Shown here piece by piece: positions 18,726 to 29,151 of a stretch of DNA of 64,000 bases. Position numbers and translations under genes: made by a program. Below the pieces are notes generated by a model. The model worked only from the letters and a program-made list of their open reading frames with translations, did no database searches and was not told the origin of the DNA. Position 1 is the stretch's first letter, and every line of letters begins with the position of its first letter. The stretch covers positions 57,923 through 121,922 of the forward strand of contig JAKARC010000003.1 of assembly GCA_021822385.1 (NCBI GenBank), read 5' to 3'. Origin of the DNA: Pseudomonadota bacterium (GTDB lineage: Bacteria; Pseudomonadota; Gammaproteobacteria; Steroidobacterales; Steroidobacteraceae).

Positions 18726-19556
18726 ATGCGCAGGCTACGACGCCCCGAGGAGCACACCAATCACGAACGCTGGGCAATCCCCTATGGCGATCTGCTCACG
18801 CTGCTGCTCGCGTTCTTCGTCGTGATGTACTCGATCTCGTCGGTCAATGCCGGCAAGTACCGCGTGCTGTCGAATTCCCTGCGCGCGGCATTCCGCGGCC
18901 AGCCGCGCACCGTCGATCCGATCCAGGTCGGTCACACGGCGCTCGCGCCGGGCGCGGATCGCTCCGCGCCGGTTGCCGTGCCGCCGCACTTGCCGCTGCA
19001 CCGCGCGGCGCGCGTTGCCCTGCGGGGGGCGCCAACCCTGCCGGCGCCCATACCCCATGATCCGACGCTCGGGCAGGTCGCCGCCGGTGTCGCTAGCGCC
19101 ATGCATGCGCTCATCGGTCGCAAGATGGTCATGATCACGCGCAAGCCGGGCATGATCGAGGTGCGCTTCAGCAGCGACATCCTGTTCCCGAGCGGCAGCG
19201 CGCGGCTCTCCGGCGCCGCGGTCGCGGCCATGCAGCGTCTCGCCGGCGTGCTGCGCCACTACCCCAATCCCGTGCGCGTCGAGGGTTTCACCGACAACGT
19301 ACCCATTCACACCGTGCAGTTCGCCTCGAACTGGGAGCTCTCGGCGGCACGTGCCGGCAGCGTCGTGCACGTCCTTTCCAAACATGGCGTCGCCCCGCGG
19401 CGGCTCGCCGTCATCGGTTTCGGCGATCAGAAGCCGATTGCGAGCAATGCCACCGCGGCGGGACGCGCCGCCAACCGGCGCGTCGTGGTGGTGATCCTCT
19501 CGGCGCTGCTCGGCAAGCATGCCGACCCGGCGTGGCTGCCCGGCGCGAGTGACTGA
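18726..19556 (+). CDS. motD: Flagellar motor stator protein MotD (MotB family)
   Basis: 276 aa; HERWAIPYGDLLTLLLAFFVVMYSISSVN; C-terminal OmpA-like domain. Confidence 0.9.
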   Translation: MRRLRRPEEHTNHERWAIPYGDLLTLLLAFFVVMYSISSVNAGKYRVLSNSLRAAFRGQPRTVDPIQVGHTALAPGADRSAPVAVPPHLPLHRAARVALRGAPTLPAPIPHDPTLGQVAAGVASAMHALIGRKMVMITRKPGMIEVRFSSDILFPSGSARLSGAAVAAMQRLAGVLRHYPNPVRVEGFTDNVPIHTVQFASNWELSAARAGSVVHVLSKHGVAPRRLAVIGFGDQKPIASNATAAGRAANRRVVVVILSALLGKHADPAWLPGASD

Positions 19557-19623
19557 CCTGCGGCGGTCCGCGCCGCGCGCTGGCATGGAATCTGCAGGTT
19601 TTCCCGGGCATAGGCCGCGACGA

Positions 19624-19639
19624 CGACGGAAATCCGTCG
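19624..19639 (+). repeat. Short inverted repeat CGACGGA-AA-TCCGTCG downstream of motD
   Basis: Exact 7-bp arms; no following T-run. Confidence 0.5.
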
Positions 19640-19662
19640 CCGTCGGATCGCCGCCGGTGCGG

Positions 19663-19678
19663 TGTGACCGACTTCACG
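19663..19678. promoter_or_regulatory. CRP-like half-conserved site TGTGACCGACTTCACG
   Basis: TGTGA-N6-TCACG, one mismatch to TGTGA-N6-TCACA, just upstream of the DUF2802 gene. Confidence 0.45.
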
Positions 19679-19690
19679 GAACTGACAATC

Positions 19691-20113
19691 ATGTCCCTCG
19701 CCAATCTGCCGAACATCGATTTCCTCCTCATCCTCGGGCGCGCGGTCTTTCTCGTATTCTCGTTCGCCGTGGCGGCCGTCACGTTCACGGGCTGGCGACG
19801 CACCGCGCGCCGCGAAAGCGAGCTGATGCAGGCGCAGAACCAGGCGCTGCTCGAGCAGTTGACGCAGATCGGCACGCGCGTGGCGGCGAGCGAACTGCAG
19901 CTGCGCGCGCTCGGCGAGCAGCTCGAGCGTGCCACGGCGCATGCCGCCTCGGCCGCACGCACCCCCTCGGGCTACCAGATCGCCATCCGGCTCGCCAAAG
20001 GCGGCGCGAGCGCCGATGAGCTCGCGGGGGACTGCGGTCTCACCCGAGCCGAGGCTGAGCTGATCCGCCGCCTGCACGGACCGGCGCAGCCGCCACTGCG
20101 TCACGCCTCCTGA
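19691..20113 (+). CDS. DUF2802 membrane protein, FipA-like (FlhF-interacting polar flagellum factor)
   Basis: N-terminal TM, coiled coil, C-terminal helical motif YQIAIRLAKGGASADELAGDCGLTRAEAELIRRLHG; start may instead be 19664. Confidence 0.75.
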   Translation: MSLANLPNIDFLLILGRAVFLVFSFAVAAVTFTGWRRTARRESELMQAQNQALLEQLTQIGTRVAASELQLRALGEQLERATAHAASAARTPSGYQIAIRLAKGGASADELAGDCGLTRAEAELIRRLHGPAQPPLRHAS

Positions 20114-20123
20114 TGTGCTCTGC

Positions 20124-20150
20124 TTAAGAGCGGCCCGTGCCGGCCGATAG
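20124..20150 (+). promoter_or_regulatory. Sigma-28 (FliA) promoter of the STAS-cheA unit
   Basis: TTAA-N15-GCCGATAG; start codon at 20160. Confidence 0.7.
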
Positions 20151-20159
20151 CGTGAGGTC

Positions 20160-20504
20160 ATGAAGAACCGCTCCCGCAGCCCATCGGCCCGCGCGACTGC
20201 GCGCCGCCGCAGCCCGGCGCCCCCCGACCGGGTACAGCTGCGCGCGTGCTGTACCCTCGCCGAAGCCGGTGAATTGAAAGCGGCGCTGGTGGCACTCACG
20301 CCCTGCGCCGGACCGGTGACGCTGGCGGCGGGCGCGGTGGAGCGCATCGATACGGCCGCGCTGCAGGTGCTCGCGGCATTCGTGCGCGACCGGCGCCTCG
20401 CGGGCCGCTCGGTGCACTGGGACTCGCCCTCCACGACGCTCATCGCCGCAGCGCGCCGGCTCGGCCTGAGCACCCTGCTGCAGCTCGAGGGCGCCGGGTC
20501 ATGA
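20160..20504 (+). CDS. STAS-domain protein (anti-anti-sigma-like) upstream of cheA
   Basis: 114 aa; LAAGAVERIDTAALQVLAAFVRDRRLAGRSVHWDSPSTTLIAAARRLGLSTLLQL; overlaps cheA start. Confidence 0.75.
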   Translation: MKNRSRSPSARATARRRSPAPPDRVQLRACCTLAEAGELKAALVALTPCAGPVTLAAGAVERIDTAALQVLAAFVRDRRLAGRSVHWDSPSTTLIAAARRLGLSTLLQLEGAGS

Positions 20505-22543
20505 CCGTGGATCTGGAGCAATTCCACGCCGCGTTCTACGACGAGAGCTTCGAGGCGCTCGCGACGATGGAGACGACGCTGTTGCAGCTCGACGTCGGGG
20601 CGCCGGAGCCTGAGCTGATCAACACCATCTTCCGCGTTGCCCACTCGATCAAAGGTGGCAGTGCGACCTTCGGCTTCACCGACATCGCCTCCTTCACGCA
20701 CAGCCTGGAGAGCCTGCTCGACGCGCTGCGCGGCGGCACGATGTCGGTGACCGCCGCGGTCTGCGACCTCCTGCTGCGCGCCGTCGATGTTCTGCGCGCG
20801 CTGCTGCGCGCGCGCCAGGCCGGCCAACCCATCGATGCGCAGCGGGTGGCCGACCTGCAATTCGACCTGGAGGTCGCCCTGGCGGGCAGGAGCGCCGCGG
20901 CACCGGCACAGCCCGTGCCAGCACGTGTCGCGCCCGCCGGCGCTCGAGCACCGTCACAGTGGCAGGTCCGCTTCCGTCCGCACCGGAAACTGTTTGTCCA
21001 CGGCAACGATCCGCTGCGCCTGGTGCAGGCGCTCGCGGCGATCGCCGAAGTCGACGCTCAGCTCGATGCGCAGAATCTCCCGCCGCTTGCGGCTCTCGAC
21101 CCCGAGGACTGCCATCTCGCCTGGACCCTGAGCGTGCGCGGCCCCATCGACTCCGCGCAGATCCAACAGATCTTCGACTGGGCCGAGGGCGACTGCGAGC
21201 TGCTGCTGCAATCGGTTCCGGCCGAGCCGGCCGAGCCGGCCGAGCCGGTCACGCCGCCGGTCGCTGTGGCAGTGCCCGCACCCCCTCCGGCCAGCCCGGC
21301 GGCCCCGAGCCCTCCCGCGCCCCTCGACACGAGCGCGAAGACGCAGGCTGCGAACGGGCTGGCCGATTACGGTTCCATCCGCGTCAGTGTCGAGAAAATC
21401 GACGAATTGATGAACTCGGTCGGGGAGCTCGTGATCACCCAGGCGATGCTCACCCAGCTCGGCGCCAAGATCGAGGGGCCGCAGGCCGAGCCGCTGCGCG
21501 TTGGGCTCGCCCAGCTCGAGCGCAACATGCGCGAGCTGCAGGAGAGCGTCATGCGCGTGCGCATGTTGCCAATCAGCTTCGTGTTCAGCCGCTTTCCGCG
21601 CATGGTGCATGACCTGGCGCAGCAGCTCGGCAAACGGATCGAGCTGAAGCTCACCGGTGAGCACACCGAGCTCGACAAGACGGTGCTCGAGAAGATCGGC
21701 GACCCGCTCGTGCACCTCGTGCGCAACTGCATCGACCATGGCATCGAACTGCCCGCTGCGCGGATTGCCGCTGGCAAGCCTCCGGCCGGCACGGTGCAGC
21801 TTGCCGCCTGTCACCGCGGCGGCAACATCGTCGTTGAGGTCAGCGATGACGGCGGCGGACTCGATGCGGCCCGCATCCTGCGCAAGGCGCGCGAGCGCGG
21901 CCTGATCGGGCCCCACGACACGCCCGCCGATGCGCAGATCCTCGAGCTCATCTTCCGTCCCGGATTCTCCACGGCCGAGCAGACCACCGACCTGTCCGGA
22001 CGCGGTGTCGGCATGGATGTGGTACGGCGCAACGTCAAGGAGCTCGGCGGCAAGATCGAACTCGCCAGCCAGGCCGGGCGCGGCGCGCGCTTCACGATCA
22101 CGCTACCCCTGACGCTGGCCATCGTCGATGGACAGTTGGTTTCGGTCGGCACCGAGACCTACATCGTGCCGCTCACTTCGATCGTCGAATCGCTGCAGCT
22201 GAGCGCGGCGCAGATCAGCCGCATCAGCGCACAGGGCGAGGTCTTCGCCTGCCGCGGTGAGTACCTGCCGATCATCCGCCTGCACAGCCTGTTCGGCGTC
22301 GAGCCGCGCGCGCGCGCGCTGCACGAAGGCCTGGTGGTGGTCGCCGAGGGCGACGGCCGGCGCGTCGGGCTGTTCGTCGACGATCTGCTCGGGCAACAGC
22401 AGGTCGTCATCAAATCGCTGCAGACCCATTACGGGCACATCGAGGGCGTCGCCGGCGCCACCATCCTCGGCGATGGGGCGGTGGCGCTGATTCTCGACGT
22501 GCCGGGGCTCATCCGCGGCGCCTCGGGCCGCGCGGCCGCCTGA
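20501..22543 (+). CDS. cheA: Chemotaxis histidine kinase CheA
   Basis: 680 aa; Hpt VAHSIKGGSATFGF; HATPase LVHLVRNCIDHGIE; GRGVGMDVVRRNVKELGG; CheW-like C-terminus. Confidence 0.97.
   Translation: MTVDLEQFHAAFYDESFEALATMETTLLQLDVGAPEPELINTIFRVAHSIKGGSATFGFTDIASFTHSLESLLDALRGGTMSVTAAVCDLLLRAVDVLRALLRARQAGQPIDAQRVADLQFDLEVALAGRSAAAPAQPVPARVAPAGARAPSQWQVRFRPHRKLFVHGNDPLRLVQALAAIAEVDAQLDAQNLPPLAALDPEDCHLAWTLSVRGPIDSAQIQQIFDWAEGDCELLLQSVPAEPAEPAEPVTPPVAVAVPAPPPASPAAPSPPAPLDTSAKTQAANGLADYGSIRVSVEKIDELMNSVGELVITQAMLTQLGAKIEGPQAEPLRVGLAQLERNMRELQESVMRVRMLPISFVFSRFPRMVHDLAQQLGKRIELKLTGEHTELDKTVLEKIGDPLVHLVRNCIDHGIELPAARIAAGKPPAGTVQLAACHRGGNIVVEVSDDGGGLDAARILRKARERGLIGPHDTPADAQILELIFRPGFSTAEQTTDLSGRGVGMDVVRRNVKELGGKIELASQAGRGARFTITLPLTLAIVDGQLVSVGTETYIVPLTSIVESLQLSAAQISRISAQGEVFACRGEYLPIIRLHSLFGVEPRARALHEGLVVVAEGDGRRVGLFVDDLLGQQQVVIKSLQTHYGHIEGVAGATILGDGAVALILDVPGLIRGASGRAAA
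21221..21247. repeat. Three tandem copies of 9-bp GCCGAGCCG in the CheA linker (AEPAEPAEP)
   Basis: Exact triplicate. Confidence 0.85.
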
Positions 22544-22571
22544 GGGATCCCGGAGCCTGACGAGCAGACCG

Positions 22572-23087
22572 ATGCACAGCCCCACACCCAGCCTCGACGC
22601 CACGGCGCGCCAGATCTTGACCTTCGTACTCGGCGGGCAAACCTACGGGATCGACATTCTGCGGGTGCAGGAAATCCGCGGCTGGTCCACCGTGACGAAG
22701 ATCCCGCACGCGCCCGCCCATGTGCTCGGCGTCCTCAATCTGCGCGGCTCGATCGTGCCGATCCTCGATCTGCGCCGACGCTTCGCGCTCGAGCACGCCG
22801 AATACACCGCCGTCACGGTCATCATCGTGACCTCCATCGTCACGGCGAGCGGGCGGCGCGATTTCGGCGTGGTCGTCGACGGGGTCTCCGATGTCGTCGA
22901 CATTGATGCCGCGCAGATCAAGCCCGCTCCCGAGCTCGGCGCCCACGGCGGCGCCGATTACATCCTCGGACTGCTCTGTATCGATGAGCGCATGGTGGTG
23001 CTGCTGGATTTCGATCGGCTGATCGGCGCCGAGCTGGTGCAGACCGCGGACACCACAGACAGCGCCGCGAGTGTGGACGCCGCCTGA
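22572..23087 (+). CDS. cheW: Chemotaxis coupling protein CheW
   Basis: 171 aa; [54 protein letters not shown]. Confidence 0.97.
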   Translation: MHSPTPSLDATARQILTFVLGGQTYGIDILRVQEIRGWSTVTKIPHAPAHVLGVLNLRGSIVPILDLRRRFALEHAEYTAVTVIIVTSIVTASGRRDFGVVVDGVSDVVDIDAAQIKPAPELGAHGGADYILGLLCIDERMVVLLDFDRLIGAELVQTADTTDSAASVDAA

Positions 23088-23146
23088 GACGCCACCGTCA
23101 TGACGACCCTGTACCTCGTACGGCAGACCGTTGGAGCTTAAGCCCG

Positions 23147-25654
23147 ATGCGTCACTTGCAACTCGACCACCTGAAACTCTGGCAAAAGCTGGCGCTGTTG
23201 GTGTTGGCGATGAGTGTATCGGCGACTCTGGCCGGCTTCTTCTACCTGCGTTCGGCCAACGCCGCGGTGGACCGCGCGCACACCGAACGCGAGGCCACGG
23301 AGTATCTGCGCACGCTTGCCACCCTGTATGCACAGATCATTGTCTTCGAGCAGCGCGAATCTGCGGCGGCAATGGGCGTTGCAAACGCGGAGCCGACGGC
23401 GGCGAGCGCGGGCGGCCGCCTGGATGCGACGTGGACCCGTCTCGGACGGCTGAACGGACGTCTCGGGGCGCAATTCGGTGTGCAGCGTGCGTATCAGATC
23501 GTGGCCGCGCGCTGGCGCGCGCTCGCGGCCATGCCCGCCGCCGCTGCGGCGCGGGCCGCGGCGGCGCGGCAGCTGCTCGCGCGACTCGATCGGCTCTCGT
23601 ACACGCTGGCGGTCCGAGCGCGCGTCGCTGCGGATCCGAGCCCCGAGACCCGCAGTCTCCTCGAGATCGCCACGCAATACGTTCCCGCCGCGCAGCGTCA
23701 CGCCGCGGCCCTGCGCCGCGCTGCGCTCGAGGCGGCCGCGAAGGGCTACCTCGGCCGGGGCGACAGCATGACCATTGCCATCGCTCACGCCAGCCTCGAG
23801 AACGATGTGCAGCGCGTACAGGATGCGCTCGGACAGATTCCGGCCCGCGCGCGCGCACCGCTGCGCGCGGCACTGGCGGCCGCCGCGACCGCCGCCGACC
23901 ACTTCTACGCCACGGTCGCCCAGCAGATCCTCGCGGCGAGCAGCGTGAAAATCCCGGCGCCCACACTCTATGCCGCCGGCAGCGGCGAACGCCGCGCCCT
24001 GAACAGGCTCGGCCGGTTGAGCGGCGCGACCGCCGCGCGGGCGCTCACCGCGCGTGTGGCGATGCTGCGCCGCGCACGTACACTCGACATTGCGCTCGTC
24101 CTCGGCACCATTGGGCTGATTTACGTCCTCGTCTGGGCTTTGGGACGATCCCTGACCCGTCCGCTGCGTCATGTCGTGACGGTCTTCGACCGCATTGGCG
24201 CCGGCCGCTACGACAGCGTCATCGATTGCGAGCGCCGCGATGAGCTGGGACGGGTGCTGCGGGCCCTGCAGGCCATGCAGTCGAAGCTGCGGGTGCAGAT
24301 CGAGAACGAACGTGCCGTTGCCGCGGAGAATGCGCGCATTCGCCAGGCACTCGACAAGACCTCCACGGGAGTCATTCTCGCCGATGCCGAGCACCGCATC
24401 CTCTATCTGAACGATGCGGCGCGCAGCGGCTTTGCACGCCACGCGGCCGCCTTGCGCACGGCACTGCCGGGCTTCGACGCCACGCAGTTGCAGGGTGCAA
24501 GTCTCGAGTCGCTCGCGAGTGCACCCGCCGAGGAGCGTCGCGCGCTCGAGGTGCTGCACGGCGCGCGTATCGAGGAGCGCCACTTCCCCGGGTGCGATTT
24601 CCGCGTCATCACCAATCCGGTGCTCGGCGCTGAGGGTGAGCGGCTCGGTACGGTGATGGAGTGGCAGGAGCGCACCCAGGAGGTGGCCGTCGAGCAGGAG
24701 ATGCAGGCGGTGCTCAGTGCCGTGACGGGCGATGATCTCACGCGCCGCATCGGCACCGAGGGCAAGAGCGGCTTCTTCGCCACTCTGGGGACCGGCGTCA
24801 ACCGCCTGGCCGACAATCTCGCCGAGATCGTCACGCGGGTCACGGCCGCGGCGCGCGAGATCGCCCTCGGCGCCGAGGAGATCACCACCGGCAACTCGAA
24901 CCTGTCGGCGCGCACCGAGGAACAGGCCTCCTCCCTGCAGGAGACCGCCGCATCGATGGAGCAAATGACCACCACCGTCAAACAAACCGCCGACAACGCT
25001 GCGCAGGCGAGTCAGCTCGCCCTGGCCGCGCGCGATCAGGCCGGCGCGGGCGTCGCGGTGGTCGACAAAGCCGTACAGGCAATGAGTGGCATCGATGCCT
25101 CGGCACGCAAGATCGCCGACATCATTGGCGTCATCGACGCCATCGCCTTCCAGACCAACCTGCTGGCGCTGAACGCGGCGGTCGAGGCCGCCCGCGCCGG
25201 CGAGCAGGGCCGCGGATTTGCGGTCGTCGCGAGCGAGGTGCGCAATCTTGCCGGTCGCTCGGCGAGTGCGGCCAAGGAGATCAAGGCCTTGATCCACGAG
25301 AGTGTCGTGAAAGTGACCGGTGGCTCTGAGCTCGTCAGCGCATCCGGGCACACGCTCGGGGAGATCGTCGCCTCAGTCAAGAAGGTCGCGGACATCGTCG
25401 CCGAGATCGCCACCGCCTCGCGCGAGCAGACCGAAGGCATCGAGCAGGTCAACCGCGCCGTGGCGCAGATGGATCAGATCACGCAGGAGAACGCCGCCCT
25501 GGTCGAGCAGACCACGGCCGCCTCGCGCGTGCTCGGCGGCCAGGTGAGCGATCTGAATGCGACGCTGGCGCGGTTCCGTCTCTCGGGCGCGGCGCTGGGT
25601 CTGGCGCCACCGGCCCGAGCCGTGGCCGTCGCGGCGGACGGTGTTGGGCGATGA
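23147..25654 (+). CDS. Methyl-accepting chemotaxis protein (TM-HAMP-PAS-like-MCP)
   Basis: 835 aa; signalling hairpin [44 protein letters not shown]-like segment after HAMP; no C-terminal pentapeptide. Confidence 0.95.
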   Translation: MRHLQLDHLKLWQKLALLVLAMSVSATLAGFFYLRSANAAVDRAHTEREATEYLRTLATLYAQIIVFEQRESAAAMGVANAEPTAASAGGRLDATWTRLGRLNGRLGAQFGVQRAYQIVAARWRALAAMPAAAAARAAAARQLLARLDRLSYTLAVRARVAADPSPETRSLLEIATQYVPAAQRHAAALRRAALEAAAKGYLGRGDSMTIAIAHASLENDVQRVQDALGQIPARARAPLRAALAAAATAADHFYATVAQQILAASSVKIPAPTLYAAGSGERRALNRLGRLSGATAARALTARVAMLRRARTLDIALVLGTIGLIYVLVWALGRSLTRPLRHVVTVFDRIGAGRYDSVIDCERRDELGRVLRALQAMQSKLRVQIENERAVAAENARIRQALDKTSTGVILADAEHRILYLNDAARSGFARHAAALRTALPGFDATQLQGASLESLASAPAEERRALEVLHGARIEERHFPGCDFRVITNPVLGAEGERLGTVMEWQERTQEVAVEQEMQAVLSAVTGDDLTRRIGTEGKSGFFATLGTGVNRLADNLAEIVTRVTAAAREIALGAEEITTGNSNLSARTEEQASSLQETAASMEQMTTTVKQTADNAAQASQLALAARDQAGAGVAVVDKAVQAMSGIDASARKIADIIGVIDAIAFQTNLLALNAAVEAARAGEQGRGFAVVASEVRNLAGRSASAAKEIKALIHESVVKVTGGSELVSASGHTLGEIVASVKKVADIVAEIATASREQTEGIEQVNRAVAQMDQITQENAALVEQTTAASRVLGGQVSDLNATLARFRLSGAALGLAPPARAVAVAADGVGR

Positions 25655-28326
25655 GCCGCGCACAAACCGCACCGAGGACCTGCGCCATGCACATGCTGTC
25701 CGGCTTGAAACTGTGGCAACAGCTGCTGGTGCTGGTGGTCGCGCTGGCAACGCCGACGCTGCTGTTCGGCACTTTCTATCTCGGCTCCGCCGATCACACC
25801 GTGGCGCAGGCGCGCCGCGAGCTGCAGGCCGCACGCCTGACGCACCGGCTCGGGGCGGTGCTCGCCGCGCTCGCCAATCACCGCAGCGAGCTGTTCGCGC
25901 TGCTCGCCGGGGATCACAACCGCGCCGCGGCCGTCACGGCCGCACAGTCCCGGCTGCAGCGTCTGATGACCCGGGTCGGTATGCTCGAGGTCACGCTGCA
26001 TGCCTCACCCGGAGCCACCCGGCGCTGGCAGGCGATCGAGGCCGAGTGGACGGCGCTGCGCCAGGGCGAGGCGGAGCTCACCGCCGGCCAGGCGGTGCGC
26101 GCCGAGAACGCCTTGATCGGGCACGTGGTTGCCCTGCAGCGTCTGCTCGTCGCGCAGTCGGCATTGAATGTCGATCCCTCGCCCCGCAGCGCCGCCCTCA
26201 TCCAGCTTGCCACCCACGACCTGCCGGATGCTTTGATCGCCGCCGGGGAGGTGCAGTGGTATGCGACCAGCGCCGCCGTCAAGGGCTACCTCGGCGGCGG
26301 TGAGCGCCGCGCGCTGGAGATCTACGCGCGCCGCGCGCGCCGTGACCTCGCCCGCAGCGCGCGCGATCTGAACGGTGCGTCGCGCTCGGCACGTCGTCAG
26401 ATCCGTCCGCAGCTCGAGGCAGCCGCGACAGCCTTCAACACGTCCTTTGGCATCATCGAGCAGCGCATCGTACAGGCGCACAAGATCACCCTCACCGCCG
26501 CTCAGCTTTTCCACGGATCTCGGCGCGTCTCGTCCCGGCTGCAGCAACTGCTCAACGCCAGCTATGCAGCCATGGCCACCTCGGTCGAACACCGCCTAAG
26601 CCGCGTCACCCGGGCGCGGGAAATCACCGTCGCCATCACGCTGCTCGCGCTCGCTGGCGCACTCGCCCTCGCGTGGGTGATCGCCACCCGGCTTGCGACG
26701 CTGATCGCCCGGGCCATCGCACTCTTCGAGCGCATCGCCCGCGGTCACTACGACAACCCGATCGAGGCCACGGGCACGGATGAGGCCCATCAGGTGTTGC
26801 GCGCACTGGATGACATGCAGAGGAAACTGCGCGCGCAGCTCGAGCAGGAGCGGCGCATCGCCGGGGAAAACGCCCGCGTCCGCCAGGCGCTCGACAGCGT
26901 CTCATCGGGCGTGATGCTGGCCGACAGCGACTATCGGATCACGTATCTGAATCCCGCGCTCGAGCGCGAACTCGCCAAGGCCGAAGCGGACATCCGCCGC
27001 GACTTGCCGGCGTTCACCGTCGCGACCCTGCGCGGCACGAGCATCGATGTGTTTCACAAGAACCCGGCGCATCAACGCGACCGGCTGGCACGGCTGAGCC
27101 AGGAGCAGCGCAGCACCTTCGTCCTCGGCGGTCATACCTTCACGGTCATTCTCAACCCGGTTAGCGATGCCGCCGGCGAGCGCATCGGCACGGTGGTCGA
27201 GTGGTTCGACCGCAGCCAGGAGGTGGCCGTGGAGCAGCAGATGCAGCGGATGCTGTCGGCGGTGCTCGACGGCCGGCTCGGTGAGCGCATCGATCTGCAG
27301 GACAAGAGCGGCTTCTTCGCGCTCATGAGCGCGGGCATCAACCGGCTCGCCGATACGACCGCGGAGGTGGTGGCACGCGTGCAGCGGGTGACGCGCGAAG
27401 TGCGTCAGGGCGCCGATGAGATTTCAGCCGGCAATGCCAACTTGTCGCAACGCACCGAGGAGCAATCCTCATCGCTCGAGGAAACGGCCTCGTCGATGGA
27501 GGAGATGACCACCACGGTCAAGCAGAACGCCGACAACGCGGCCCAGGCGAGTCAACTCGCGCTCGCGGCCCGCGATCAGGCCGACCGGGGCGGCACCGTG
27601 GTGAATCAGGCGGTGGCGGCGATGAGCGGCATCAACGAGGCGTCCACGCGCATTGCGGCCATCATCGGCGTCATCGACGAGATCGCCTTCCAGACCAACC
27701 TGCTCGCGCTCAACGCGGCGGTGGAGGCCGCCCGCGCCGGCGAACAGGGGCGCGGATTCGCGGTGGTGGCGAGCGAGGTGCGCAGCCTCGCCGGCCGCTC
27801 GGCAACGGCCGCCAAGGAGATCAAGGCGTTGATCGAGGACTCGGTGCACAGAGTTGAGGACGGCACGGTGCTGGTCGCACAATCGGGGCAGACGCTGGCC
27901 AAGATCGTCACGGCCGTCAAGAAAGTCTCGGACATCGTCGCGGAGATCGCGGCGGCGTCGCGTGAGCAATCGCTCGGCATCGAGCAGGTCAACCGTGCCG
28001 TGATGCAGATGGATGACCTCGCGCAACAGAATGCCGCGCTGGTCGAGCAGGCGGCCGCCGCCTCCGAGGCCATGGTCGAGCAGGTGCGGGGGCTCAACGA
28101 CATGCTGGCGCGCTTCCATATCGGTGGTGCGGATCCCGCGCCGGCGCATGCGCCGCCCGCGGGCCCAGAGCGCCGGCGCGCGGGCCGTCCCTGGGCCGAG
28201 CGCGCCCGCAGCCGGCCCTCGTCCCCGGCCGCCAGTGCGAAATCCTCCCCCCGCGCGCGCGCACAGGCACAGGCGCAACTCACCCCGGCAACCCTCGAGG
28301 ACGACTCGCAATGGCAGGAGTTCTGA
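25651..28326 (+). CDS. Methyl-accepting chemotaxis protein, tandem paralogue, C-terminal xWxxF pentapeptide (QWQEF)
   Basis: 891 aa; same architecture; ends [12 protein letters not shown] overlap with the previous MCP. Confidence 0.95.
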   Translation: MSRAQTAPRTCAMHMLSGLKLWQQLLVLVVALATPTLLFGTFYLGSADHTVAQARRELQAARLTHRLGAVLAALANHRSELFALLAGDHNRAAAVTAAQSRLQRLMTRVGMLEVTLHASPGATRRWQAIEAEWTALRQGEAELTAGQAVRAENALIGHVVALQRLLVAQSALNVDPSPRSAALIQLATHDLPDALIAAGEVQWYATSAAVKGYLGGGERRALEIYARRARRDLARSARDLNGASRSARRQIRPQLEAAATAFNTSFGIIEQRIVQAHKITLTAAQLFHGSRRVSSRLQQLLNASYAAMATSVEHRLSRVTRAREITVAITLLALAGALALAWVIATRLATLIARAIALFERIARGHYDNPIEATGTDEAHQVLRALDDMQRKLRAQLEQERRIAGENARVRQALDSVSSGVMLADSDYRITYLNPALERELAKAEADIRRDLPAFTVATLRGTSIDVFHKNPAHQRDRLARLSQEQRSTFVLGGHTFTVILNPVSDAAGERIGTVVEWFDRSQEVAVEQQMQRMLSAVLDGRLGERIDLQDKSGFFALMSAGINRLADTTAEVVARVQRVTREVRQGADEISAGNANLSQRTEEQSSSLEETASSMEEMTTTVKQNADNAAQASQLALAARDQADRGGTVVNQAVAAMSGINEASTRIAAIIGVIDEIAFQTNLLALNAAVEAARAGEQGRGFAVVASEVRSLAGRSATAAKEIKALIEDSVHRVEDGTVLVAQSGQTLAKIVTAVKKVSDIVAEIAAASREQSLGIEQVNRAVMQMDDLAQQNAALVEQAAAASEAMVEQVRGLNDMLARFHIGGADPAPAHAPPAGPERRRAGRPWAERARSRPSSPAASAKSSPRARAQAQAQLTPATLEDDSQWQEF

Positions 28327-28357
28327 GCATGAGCCCGCCGAACACAGGCAGGAGATC

Positions 28358-28726
28358 ATGACCATGGCGCGGATCCTCGCGGTCGACGACTCGGCGGCCA
28401 TGCGCCAGATGGTCGGCATCACGCTGAGCCGTGCCGGCCACCAGGTACAGCCGGCGAGCGATGGACTCGAGGCGCTCGAGCTGGCCGCGCACACCCGGTT
28501 CGATCTGGTCATCGCCGACATCAACATGCCGAAGATGGACGGCATCACCCTGGTGCGCGAGCTGCGCGCGCGCCCCGATTACCGCCATACGCCGCTGCTC
28601 GTGCTCACCACCGAGGCGACGCTCGAGCGCAAGCAGCAAGGCCGGGCGGCGGGCGCGACCGGCTGGCTGATCAAGCCGTTCAACCCCGAGCGGCTCCTCG
28701 CCACGGTCGCGCAGGTCCTGCGCTGA
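28358..28726 (+). CDS. CheY-like single-domain response regulator (second copy)
   Basis: ILAVDDSAAMRQMVGITL, DLVIADINMPKMDGITLVREL, LLVLTTEATLERKQQGRAAGATGWLIKPF. Confidence 0.93.
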   Translation: MTMARILAVDDSAAMRQMVGITLSRAGHQVQPASDGLEALELAAHTRFDLVIADINMPKMDGITLVRELRARPDYRHTPLLVLTTEATLERKQQGRAAGATGWLIKPFNPERLLATVAQVLR

Positions 28727-28775
28727 GCCGGTGCGGTTCCCCGAGTTTGGTTCCACTCTGCAACGAGGTCCCACG

Positions 28776-29111
28776 ATGAAAGCCCTGCACACAGTCCTGC
28801 GTGTCGCCGCGATCGGGGCGCTGCTTGCCGCCGCGCCCGCGTGGGCGAGCTGCCGTCTGCCGGCCGCTCCGAGCAAGATCCCCGATGGCGCGCGGGCAAG
28901 TGCGCAGCAGATGCTCACCGCGATGCAGACCATCCAGGAATACAACCGCGACGTGCACACCTATCTCAAGTGCCTGGATTTCGAAGCACGCGAGAACCGC
29001 CTGAGTCCGAGCCGTCAGGTCACCCTGCACAACGCCGCGCTGCGCAAGCTGATGCAGATCGCCACCACGTTCAATCATCAGGTGCAGATCTTCAAATCCC
29101 GACACGACTGA
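28776..29111 (+). CDS. Small secreted/periplasmic protein of unknown function
   Basis: Signal-peptide-like MKALHTVLRVAAIGALLAAAPAWA; then IPDGARASAQQMLTAMQTIQEYNRDVHTYLKCLDFE. Confidence 0.7.
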   Translation: MKALHTVLRVAAIGALLAAAPAWASCRLPAAPSKIPDGARASAQQMLTAMQTIQEYNRDVHTYLKCLDFEARENRLSPSRQVTLHNAALRKLMQIATTFNHQVQIFKSRHD

Positions 29112-29151
29112 GCCCGCAGCGTCCGGCGCACGCGTGCGCCCTGGAGCCGAC

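Noticed and set aside
17976-19556. ExbB/ExbD-type or MotAB main stator
   Set aside because: Position after cheYZ, lengths and the OmpA-like C-terminus fit MotC/MotD better. A separate MotAB may exist outside the window.
23138-25351. 737-aa minus-strand frame opposite the first MCP
   Set aside because: Antisense to a conserved MCP; composition consistent with a GC-frame artefact.
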